This document shows, piece after piece, positions 28,566 through 36,652 of a stretch of DNA of 64,000 bases. The first letter of the stretch is position 1. Every line of letters starts with the position of its first letter. The notes below the pieces were generated by a model. That model ran no database searches. It was given only the letters and a program-made list of their open reading frames with translations, and was not told the origin of the DNA. The stretch spans positions 1-64,000 of the forward strand of contig JAFLTG010000001.1 of assembly GCA_022510545.1 (NCBI GenBank). Direction: 5' to 3'. The stretch is from Lachnospiraceae bacterium. GTDB lineage: Bacteria; Bacillota; Clostridia; Lachnospirales; Lachnospiraceae. Position numbers and translations under genes: made by a program.

Positions 28566-29408
28566 ATGAAATCAAAAAAGAAGATAAAAGTATTTGACGT
28601 AGTCAACTATATTGTATTTATAATACTCGGATTGGTTATCCTGGTTCCTATTTGGAAGGTACTGATTGACTCCCTTAATGCGGTAGGTGTATATCAGTTC
28701 CGTCTTTGGCCCAGCCAGTTTACTATCGATGGTTACAGGACCATTATCGAGACTAAACTTTTGTATAAGCCGTTTTTGAATTCCGTTATTACAACGATTC
28801 TCGGCACTTTTCTTGGTTTGATGCTTTCCACACTTGCCGGTTATGTGCTGGCACAGGAGGAACTGCCGGGTCGTGCATTTCTTGCATACATACTGTTGTT
28901 TACCATGATCTTCTCCGGTGGTATGATTCCTGAATACCTGGTAATGAAGAAACTGGGACTTGTAAACAGTATGTGGCTGCTGGTATTTAAGCACGGTGTT
29001 AACGTATATAACTTTGTACTTATGAAGAACTTCTTTGAAGGTATTCCGGCCAGTCTTTATGAGGCTGCTAAACTTGATGGATGTTCACCAATGGGAATTT
29101 TCTTTAAGATTGTACTTCCGCTTTCAAAAGCAGCTCTTGCATCAATCGGTTTGATGTTTGCGGTTACGGTATGGAATGACTATTCAACAGTTAAGATTTA
29201 TATAACAGATCCTAATCAGGTTAACTTCCAGTACAAACTGAGAAACATGATTATGGATGGTGATACTCCTACCACTGCGTACAAAGTATCGCAGTCTACA
29301 CTGTTCAATGCAGGTATTATTGCAGCGATTCTGCCATTTATGGCATTGTATCCGTTCTTACAGAAATATTTCGTAACGGGTGTTAATATCGGAGCAGTTA
29401 AGGAGTAA
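28566..29408 (+). CDS. Carbohydrate ABC transporter permease (LplC/YtcP-like)
   Basis: YEAAKLDGCSPMGIFFKIVLPLSKAALASIGLMFAV...PFLQKYFVTGVNIGAVKE. Confidence 0.93.
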   Translation: MKSKKKIKVFDVVNYIVFIILGLVILVPIWKVLIDSLNAVGVYQFRLWPSQFTIDGYRTIIETKLLYKPFLNSVITTILGTFLGLMLSTLAGYVLAQEELPGRAFLAYILLFTMIFSGGMIPEYLVMKKLGLVNSMWLLVFKHGVNVYNFVLMKNFFEGIPASLYEAAKLDGCSPMGIFFKIVLPLSKAALASIGLMFAVTVWNDYSTVKIYITDPNQVNFQYKLRNMIMDGDTPTTAYKVSQSTLFNAGIIAAILPFMALYPFLQKYFVTGVNIGAVKE

Positions 29409-29425
29409 TATACTTGGAGGTAGTA

Positions 29426-30115
29426 ATGGCAACGATATATTGGGCCGGTGATTCCACTGTACAGTATAATGGCATAAAGACATATCCTCAAACAGGTATT
29501 GGTCAGGTGTTTAACCTGTTTATAAAACCGGAGATAAAGATTTCAAACCATGCCAAGAACGGCAGGAGTACGAAAAGCTTCATAGATGAATCCAGACTGG
29601 AGCCTATTTATGATAGTATTACGGAAGGTGATTTCCTTTTTATCCAGTTTGGACACAATGATGAGAAAAAAGATGATCCTGCGAGATATACAGAACCTTT
29701 CGGAGAGTTTGTAGAAAACCTTGAGAAGTTCGTAAACGTGGCAAGAAATAAAAAAGCATATCCGGTGATTATAACACCTGTTGAGAGAAGAAACTTTATA
29801 GATACGAGTGTGACGACAGAGTTTAATCACGATGAATATGTAAAAGCAATGAAACAGACGGCCGAGAAGCTGGATGTAGCGTTGATTGATTTAAATAGTA
29901 TGAGTCGTGAAGAACTTAAGAAAAAAGGTGTCGAAGCATCTAAAGACTGGTATATGCATTTACCTGAAGGCGTATATCCATATCATATGGAAGGACTTGC
30001 CGATAATACTCATTTAAAGTATGCAGGCGCGGTAGCTTATGCCGGATGCATTGCAAGAGGTCTTAAAGAATTAGGTGGAATCTATGAGGAACTTTTACTT
30101 GAAGATTTGATTTAA
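29426..30115 (+). CDS. SGNH/GDSL hydrolase, rhamnogalacturonan acetylesterase-like
   Basis: IYWAGDSTVQ...ISNHAKNGRSTKSFIDE...DFLFIQFGHNDEKKDDPARYTEP...DNTHLKYAGA. Confidence 0.9.
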   Translation: MATIYWAGDSTVQYNGIKTYPQTGIGQVFNLFIKPEIKISNHAKNGRSTKSFIDESRLEPIYDSITEGDFLFIQFGHNDEKKDDPARYTEPFGEFVENLEKFVNVARNKKAYPVIITPVERRNFIDTSVTTEFNHDEYVKAMKQTAEKLDVALIDLNSMSREELKKKGVEASKDWYMHLPEGVYPYHMEGLADNTHLKYAGAVAYAGCIARGLKELGGIYEELLLEDLI

Positions 30116-30123
30116 AGAAATTA

Positions 30124-30160
30124 AATGGCTTGGGTTATGAATATGACCTAAGCCATTTTT
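30124..30160 (+). terminator. Hairpin with T-run downstream of SGNH hydrolase
   Basis: aatggcttgggt-tatgaatatg-acctaagccattttt. Confidence 0.75.
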
Positions 30161-30194
30161 GATATATGGGAGAACTTGGAAAGGAGATAGGTCT

Positions 30195-31814
30195 ATGGAG
30201 AGTTTATGGAAAGCGGATTTAGGAGACGGTAATTACAAGAATCCGATATTGTTTGCAGATTATTCGGATCCGGATGTGATAAGGGTGGAAGATACATATT
30301 ATATGACAGCATCGAGCTTCAATTATGTGCCGGGGCTGCCGATTCTTACATCCGGGGATTTGGTGAACTGGAAGCTGGTTAATTATGCTCTGGATAAGAT
30401 AAATTATGATAAATATGATATACCGCAGCATGCAAAGGGAGTATGGGCTCCTGCGATTAGATATCATAACGAGCGTTATTATATATATTACGGGATGCCG
30501 GATGAAGGGATTTTTATGGTGAGTACCAAGGATGCGCTTGGTAAATGGGATGAACCGGTATTGGTGCTTGAAGGAAAAGGCTTGATTGATCCCTGTCCTT
30601 TCTGGGATGATGACGGTAAAGCTTATATAATCCATGGCTATGCCAAAAGTCGTATAGGTTTCAAGAGTTATCTGGGTATTTTTCCTATGTCTTTTGATGG
30701 AACCAAGGCTATAGGAGAAGACCATATTCTTTTTGACGGTGTAGAAACCCAGCATACAATTGAGGGACCCAAAGTATATAAGAGAAACGGGTATTACTAT
30801 ATTTTTGCACCGGCAGGAGGTGTGAAGCAGGGCTGGCAGACTGCACTTCGTGCTAAAAATATTTATGGACCCTATGAAGAAAAAGTTGTTATGAAGCAGG
30901 GAAATACTCCGATTAACGGACCTCATCAGGGAGGACTGGTTGATACGGTAAACGGTGACGAATGGTTTATTCATTTTCAGGACAGGGGGCTTTATGGGCG
31001 TATAGTACATTTGCAGCCTGTGGAATGGGTAAATGACTGGCCGGTTATAGGAATAAATGCCATAGATGGCTGTGGGGAACCTTGTGAAGTTCATACAAAG
31101 CCCAATACGGGAATTGTAGAGGGCATCACCTCTTTGGAAGCTTCGGACGATTTTTGTACAGGACTCGGAGACAGTACAGCTGAGGGTGTTGATATTGACG
31201 GTAATGGGGCTGGCAATGGCAGGTTGAACCTCATGTGGCAGTGGCTAGGCAATCCCAAAGAGAACTTCTATTCATTGACTGAAAGAGTCAATTTCCTGAG
31301 GTTATATGCTTTAAATACATCAGGCAAACCTGAGCCAATCTTATGGGAGAGCGCCAATGTACTGACACAAAAGCTGGTATGTCCTTATTTTAAAGCAACT
31401 GTGTCAATGCATATGACACATCTGTCAGAAAATGAGCAGGCCGGAATGGTCATTATGGGAGGGCATTATGCCTATCTGGCAGTCAGAGTCATAGACGGAA
31501 AAAAGACACTTGTTTTTGCTATGGCCTATAGTGACGGGGATAATATTAAAGAGAAAGTTACTTCATTAAAAGTGCTGAATGAAGATGATGAAAAGATATA
31601 TATGACTTTTGTTATGGAAAGTAGTGGTAATGAACCCGAATTTAAAGTATACTATAATTTAGAAGGTAGTGAGGAAATAAATGTTCCTACAAGCTTTATG
31701 CCATCCGATCACACCTGGGTCGGGGCTAAGATAGGACTTTTTGCTAATGTGACAGAAGAAAAGGAAAAGGGTGGATATGCCGATTTTGAATATATCCATG
31801 TGACTGCCCTATAA
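30195..31814 (+). CDS. Glycoside hydrolase family 43
   Basis: NPILFADYSDPDVIRVEDTYYMTASSFNYVPGLPILTSGDLVNWKLV...GVWAPAIRYHNERYYIYYG...GLIDPCPFWDDDGKAYIIHG...EGPKVYKRNGYYYIF. Confidence 0.95.
   Translation: MESLWKADLGDGNYKNPILFADYSDPDVIRVEDTYYMTASSFNYVPGLPILTSGDLVNWKLVNYALDKINYDKYDIPQHAKGVWAPAIRYHNERYYIYYGMPDEGIFMVSTKDALGKWDEPVLVLEGKGLIDPCPFWDDDGKAYIIHGYAKSRIGFKSYLGIFPMSFDGTKAIGEDHILFDGVETQHTIEGPKVYKRNGYYYIFAPAGGVKQGWQTALRAKNIYGPYEEKVVMKQGNTPINGPHQGGLVDTVNGDEWFIHFQDRGLYGRIVHLQPVEWVNDWPVIGINAIDGCGEPCEVHTKPNTGIVEGITSLEASDDFCTGLGDSTAEGVDIDGNGAGNGRLNLMWQWLGNPKENFYSLTERVNFLRLYALNTSGKPEPILWESANVLTQKLVCPYFKATVSMHMTHLSENEQAGMVIMGGHYAYLAVRVIDGKKTLVFAMAYSDGDNIKEKVTSLKVLNEDDEKIYMTFVMESSGNEPEFKVYYNLEGSEEINVPTSFMPSDHTWVGAKIGLFANVTEEKEKGGYADFEYIHVTAL
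31275..31291. repeat. TTGAC-N7-GTCAA dyad
   Basis: ttgactgaaagagtcaa inside GH43. Confidence 0.85.
31414..31427. repeat. TGACA-N4-TGTCA dyad
   Basis: tgacacatctgtca, preceded by tgtcaatgcata. Confidence 0.85.
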
Positions 31815-31895
31815 GAAAATATCGTATGAACCAATTTGTGAGGCTTTTAAAACCGATTCAAAATCTTGCAGGTTGAGCAAGAATGGGGGATTAAC

Positions 31896-33866
31896 ATGAA
31901 TTTGGAGGAGGCTATTAAAAATCAGAGTTTAGATGATGTAATAGCTGTTGTGGAGCAGGATTTAAATTGTGTTGACGGCACAACTAAGGACGGTATTCCG
32001 TTGTTTATGTATGCAGCACAGACCGGAAACTTTCCTATTGTAAAATATATAATTGAGTATACAAGAGCAAGTATGAATACGGTAGATGAAGAGCATAGGA
32101 ATATACTGCATTATGCTGCAATGTCCGGAAATCCGGAGATTAATCGCTATCTTGTGGAAAAAATCGGTATGGATATAACCTCGGCTGATAAGAATCTGGT
32201 GACCCCTTATCAGATTGCCTGGGAAAAGGGTGATAAGGAGCTGCTTGCGTATTATGAGAAATGTGTAGGCGCTGCTTACGAGGATATGTATCACAATCCG
32301 ATACGTACCGGAATGTTTCCGGACCCTTCGATTGTCAGGGTGGGAGAAGATTATTATATGGTAAATTCGTCTTTCATTTTCTTCCCCTGTATTCCGGTTT
32401 CACACTCTAAGGATTTGATCCATTGGGATATTATCGGTTATGCCATTACCAATCCGGAATGGGCTGCTCTGGACGAGCTTGAGGGCGGCAGAGGATACTG
32501 GGCGCCGGATATTTCTTATGATAATGGAACTTTTTATATTACGGCCACATACCGTTTGAATGATACGGGAACGGTATATAGAAAACAGATTGTAGTTTCT
32601 TCCGATAAACCGGAGGGACCATACTCCAAACCGGCTATAATAGATGTTGACGGCATAGACCCGTCGCTCTTCCATGAGGACGGCAGACATTATATGCTCA
32701 TAAACAGAGGAGCCAGGATTCTTGAGCTTGACAGTGACTGTAAAAGTAAATTGACCGAACCGGTCATGTTGTATTACGGTGATTACAAACGTGCACCGGA
32801 GGGCCCTCATCTGTTGAAAAAAGGTGGATATTATTATCTTTTCCTTGCTGAAGGAGGAACCGGTCAAGGACATAGGATAACAGTGGCAAGAAGCAGGGAA
32901 CTAATGGGAAATTATGAGCCCTGTCCCTATAATCCGATTATGATACAGAGCGACAATAAAGCAGCGCTTCAGCGTTGCGGACACGGCAAACCGGTATGTA
33001 CCCAAAACGGTGAATGGTACATGGTATATCTGTGCGGGAGAATGATTGAAGATAAATACAGTATACTGGGACGTGAGACTGCACTTGATCCGATTACCTG
33101 GACAAAGGATGAGTGGCCGATTGTGAATAATCTGAACGGTCCAAGTGCATTGCAAATAAGGCCTGATTTACCTAAAACGGCACCGGTGTCACATATGACA
33201 GATGTGTCATATAAGGTAAATGAGTTATGTAGTCAAGATAAGGGATTGCAAACGGGATTGACTAATCGAGTCAAAATATTTAATAACGGTATACCTAAAG
33301 ATTTTGTAACACCAAGACCGCCGGAGAAAGATGGAATAAGCTGTAAAGACGGAAAACTGATATTAAAGGGAAGCTGCTATCCGCTGTCAAGTATGAATGC
33401 CAGAAACATCCTGTTAAGAAGACAGAGTGATTTTTGCTTTAAAGCGGAAGCTGAGTTTAAGGTTCCCTTCCTTGAAGACGGACAGGAAGCAGGTATTACC
33501 TGCTATTATGATGAAAATACCTGGGTATGTTTCTTTTTCTCAAAAGAGAAGGATACTTATTTCATACAGGTAAAAGAGCATATTTATAAAGAGGATATAT
33601 GCCATAATAGGGAAGTGGTATGCAATCCGGAAGGAGTAAGTTATATACTGGGAGTTGATACCAAGTATTTGCAGAGAAGCTTTTATTATGGTAAAGTAGG
33701 AGGAGAGGTAAAAACAGTAGATGAACTTGCTTCTGTATATTATCTGTGTGATGAAGGTATTGCCGTAGGTAAACGCTTTACGGGAGCTATGGTAGGAATG
33801 TACGGATATGCCGGAGAAAAACCTTTATTTATAGAATATGAAGATTTTCGCTATAAAGGGTTATAG
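31896..33866 (+). CDS. Ankyrin-repeat domain fused to glycoside hydrolase family 43
   Basis: N-term DGIPLFMYAAQTGNFPIVKYIIEY...HRNILHYAAMSGNPEINRYLVEKIGMDITSADKNLVTPYQIAWEKGDKELLAYYEK ankyrin repeats, then NPIRTGMFPDPSIVRVGEDYYMVNSSFIFFPCIPVSHSKDLIHWDIIGYA...GYWAPDISYDNGTFYITATY GH43. Confidence 0.9.
   Translation: MNLEEAIKNQSLDDVIAVVEQDLNCVDGTTKDGIPLFMYAAQTGNFPIVKYIIEYTRASMNTVDEEHRNILHYAAMSGNPEINRYLVEKIGMDITSADKNLVTPYQIAWEKGDKELLAYYEKCVGAAYEDMYHNPIRTGMFPDPSIVRVGEDYYMVNSSFIFFPCIPVSHSKDLIHWDIIGYAITNPEWAALDELEGGRGYWAPDISYDNGTFYITATYRLNDTGTVYRKQIVVSSDKPEGPYSKPAIIDVDGIDPSLFHEDGRHYMLINRGARILELDSDCKSKLTEPVMLYYGDYKRAPEGPHLLKKGGYYYLFLAEGGTGQGHRITVARSRELMGNYEPCPYNPIMIQSDNKAALQRCGHGKPVCTQNGEWYMVYLCGRMIEDKYSILGRETALDPITWTKDEWPIVNNLNGPSALQIRPDLPKTAPVSHMTDVSYKVNELCSQDKGLQTGLTNRVKIFNNGIPKDFVTPRPPEKDGISCKDGKLILKGSCYPLSSMNARNILLRRQSDFCFKAEAEFKVPFLEDGQEAGITCYYDENTWVCFFFSKEKDTYFIQVKEHIYKEDICHNREVVCNPEGVSYILGVDTKYLQRSFYYGKVGGEVKTVDELASVYYLCDEGIAVGKRFTGAMVGMYGYAGEKPLFIEYEDFRYKGL
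33196..33209. repeat. TGACA-N4-TGTCA dyad
   Basis: tgacagatgtgtca, preceded by tgtcacata; inside ankyrin-GH43. Confidence 0.85.
33258..33274. repeat. TTGAC-N7-GTCAA dyad
   Basis: ttgactaatcgagtcaa inside ankyrin-GH43. Confidence 0.85.
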
Positions 33867-33883
33867 AGGTTGTAATAATTTAA

Positions 33884-35236
33884 ATGGCTAAAAATAATAA
33901 TCGTGAAATTTTATTAAACGGAAGCCTGGTCAAGGCGATAATGATACTTACCGTTCCGGTTGTAATCAACAGCTTTTTACAGACAATGTATAATCTGACC
34001 GATACATACTGGCTTGGGAGACTGGGAACGGAAGAACTTGCAGCAATTAACCTTGTAACGCCTATGCAGAATATTGTGTTGAATTTCGGTTCCGGAATTA
34101 CCGTAGCGGGTTCAGTGCTTATTTCACAGTATCTGGGTGCCAAAAAAGATGATGATGCAAGGAGCATGGCCAATCAGATATTTGCCTGTGCATTGATTTT
34201 TTCCCTGATATGCGCCTCCGTATGTGCGCTGGCAACGCCTGCCATTGTAACATGGCTGGGGGCGGAAGGTGAAACCTGGAGCTGTGGTAAAACTTATCTG
34301 CAGCTGGTTATTCTGGATATGCCGTTTTTGTATACTGTAAATATTTATGCGGCAATCAACCAGGCCCAGGGAGATACTTTAAGGCCGATGTTTCTTAACC
34401 TTGGCGGTATCGTTTTAAATATGATACTAGACCCGCTTCTTATGGTAGTACTCCATATGGGAGTGGCAGGTGCGGCATTGGCCACTGTAGGAGCCAAGGC
34501 GGTTCCGGCTGTAATAGCCTTTGTTTTATTGCTTAATAAGGAAAAAGATGTTTACTTAGACTTAAGAAAACTTAAATTTGAAAAAGAAAAGCTTAAAAGT
34601 ATTCTTGTAGTAGGACTTCCGACCGCAGTCGGCGGCAGCACTATGCAGTTTGGCTTCCTTTTAATGAGCAGGAATGTGCTTAAATACGGCACACAGGCAA
34701 TGGCAGCCTATGGAATAGGAAATAAGATCAACGGTCTGATTACGCTTCCGTCCAATGGAATAGGTTCGGCAGTTGCAACCATTGTGGGGCAGAATGTAGG
34801 TGCCAAACAATATGAAAGAGCTGAAGAGGGATATCATCTCTCTATGCGTATAAGTGTGATTTTTCTGTTTGTGGGTGGTATGATACTTTCAAGGATGCCT
34901 ATATCGACCGCAATAGTCAAAATATTTTCCGACGATATACAGGTAATAGAAATGGCTGCAGAGTTCTTAAGTATTATGGCATTCTGGTGTTTTGCCAACG
35001 GTGTTTATAACTCCAGTATGGGGCTTTTTCAGGGAAGCGGGCACACAGAGGTTACAATGATAATAGATGCCGCAAGGCTGTGGGTATTTAGATTTGCAAC
35101 CCTTTTTGTCTGTGAAGTATGGCTGCATATGGGAGTGCGCAGCGTATGGTATTCCGTAGTCATCAGTAACGGACTGTCAGCAATAATATTATTTATAGTA
35201 TATAAAACAGGATATTGGAAAAAGAAACGAATTTAA
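33884..35236 (+). CDS. MATE family efflux transporter
   Basis: LVKAIMILTVPVVINSFLQTMYNLTDTYWLGRLGTEELAAINLVTPM...; second half FGSG/NGIGSAVATIVGQNVGAKQYERAEEG. Confidence 0.95.
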   Translation: MAKNNNREILLNGSLVKAIMILTVPVVINSFLQTMYNLTDTYWLGRLGTEELAAINLVTPMQNIVLNFGSGITVAGSVLISQYLGAKKDDDARSMANQIFACALIFSLICASVCALATPAIVTWLGAEGETWSCGKTYLQLVILDMPFLYTVNIYAAINQAQGDTLRPMFLNLGGIVLNMILDPLLMVVLHMGVAGAALATVGAKAVPAVIAFVLLLNKEKDVYLDLRKLKFEKEKLKSILVVGLPTAVGGSTMQFGFLLMSRNVLKYGTQAMAAYGIGNKINGLITLPSNGIGSAVATIVGQNVGAKQYERAEEGYHLSMRISVIFLFVGGMILSRMPISTAIVKIFSDDIQVIEMAAEFLSIMAFWCFANGVYNSSMGLFQGSGHTEVTMIIDAARLWVFRFATLFVCEVWLHMGVRSVWYSVVISNGLSAIILFIVYKTGYWKKKRI

Positions 35237-35293
35237 AATAAAATTTTATAGAATATATAAGAAAAAAATATATAGAAAGGAGCAGTATTAGCA

Positions 35294-36400
35294 ATGAAGA
35301 CAGAAAACTTTATCGGGCAATATTTGAAGGAGTATCAGAATTACAAGAAATATTGGAATTATGAGGATGGATGCATACTTCTGGGAGCAAAGGAGATGTA
35401 TGAAGCTACCGGCGATGAAAAGTATTTTACTTTTATCGAAGAGTATCTTAAACCTTTAGTAACTGAAGATGGTACAATAACTAATTATCAGACAGACAAG
35501 TTCAGCATCGACAGCATAAACTGCAGTAAGATTTTGTTTTTTATGTATGATAAGACCGGGGATGAAAAGTATCGTAAGGCGATAGATTTTACAATGGATT
35601 TCCTGCGCAGACACCCCAGATGTGAGTGCGGCAACTTTATCCATAAGCAGGTTTATCCGAACCAGATATGGCTGGACGGATTATATATGGCACAGCCTTT
35701 TTACATGGAATACGAAACAAGATATAATAAAAAGGCTCAATACAAAGATATCGTAAAACAGTATGATAATGTACAAAAATACATATATAACGGAGAAAAG
35801 GGTCTTTGCTATCATGCTTATGATGAGGCAAAGGAGCAGTTCTGGGCAGATAAAAAGACAGGCTGTTCACCTAATTTCTGGTTAAGAAGTATGGGCTGGT
35901 ATCTGATGTCACTTGTGGATGTAATGGATAATATGAGCATTGAGATTTATGAGCAGTACAGAAGGATTCAGGACATATTCAAACTGGTTCACAAGGGCAT
36001 TATGCAGTATCAGGATAAGGAGAGCAAACTCTTTTATCAGGTAATTGACAGAGGTGATGTAGAGAACAATTATCTCGAAACCTCAGGAAGCTCTATGGTA
36101 GCTTATGCCATTATCAAGGCCTGCCGTATGGGAGTACTGTCAAAAGAAAAATATGCAGCTTCCGGCATGGAAATTATGGAGAGTCTTATTGAGAACAAGC
36201 TGAAAGAAGAAGACGGAAAACTGCATCTGACAGGTATCTGCGAGGTGGCCGGTTTAGGACCGGACAATAAGCCAGAGAGAGACGGAAGCGTAGAATACTA
36301 TCTGTCCGAAAAGGTCGTTTCCGATGATGCTAAGGGAGTTGGACCGTTTATGATGGCTTATGGGGAGTATTTAAAGCTTAAAAAGGAATTGGAGGCTTAA
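35294..36400 (+). CDS. Unsaturated rhamnogalacturonyl hydrolase, GH105 (second copy)
   Basis: WNYEDGCILLGAKEMYEATGDEKYFTFIEEYLKPLVTEDG...NQIWLDGLYMAQPFYMEYETRYN...NFWLRSMGWYLMSLVDVMD. Confidence 0.95.
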   Translation: MKTENFIGQYLKEYQNYKKYWNYEDGCILLGAKEMYEATGDEKYFTFIEEYLKPLVTEDGTITNYQTDKFSIDSINCSKILFFMYDKTGDEKYRKAIDFTMDFLRRHPRCECGNFIHKQVYPNQIWLDGLYMAQPFYMEYETRYNKKAQYKDIVKQYDNVQKYIYNGEKGLCYHAYDEAKEQFWADKKTGCSPNFWLRSMGWYLMSLVDVMDNMSIEIYEQYRRIQDIFKLVHKGIMQYQDKESKLFYQVIDRGDVENNYLETSGSSMVAYAIIKACRMGVLSKEKYAASGMEIMESLIENKLKEEDGKLHLTGICEVAGLGPDNKPERDGSVEYYLSEKVVSDDAKGVGPFMMAYGEYLKLKKELEA

Positions 36401-36444
36401 TAAATTGAGCTGATACGAAATGTCGTAATAAAACATATGAAATA

Positions 36445-36490
36445 CTGTCTTGTTGATGGCGGCAAAGTTCATTGACAAGGCAGTTTTTTT
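36445..36490 (+). terminator. Terminator-like hairpin after GH105
   Basis: ctgtcttgt...acaaggcagttttttt. Confidence 0.65.
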
Positions 36491-36494
36491 ATTC

Positions 36495-36535
36495 ATGACA
36501 ATAGAAAGTTTACGCAGCGTGTTTTCTATTGTATT
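36495..36535 (+). repeat. gACAATAGAAAGTT..TTTTCTATTGT hairpin element, copy 2
   Basis: acaatagaaa...tttctattgt inverted repeat; first 16 nt (atgacaatagaaagtt) identical to copy near 21487. Confidence 0.6.
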
Positions 36536-36652
36536 AGTTTTAAAAAAGTTGCATGGCAAATAATCCCTTCATATTTTTTCTCTTTTCCTATCATAATATT
36601 AGAGCAATCTCTGAAAGTTTGCATATTAACTCATTGGAAAGGGGACGCGACT

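Noticed and set aside
30219-31094. 291-aa minus-strand ORF inside GH43
   Set aside because: Antisense shadow of a confident GH43 frame, Ile/Tyr/His-rich without domain.
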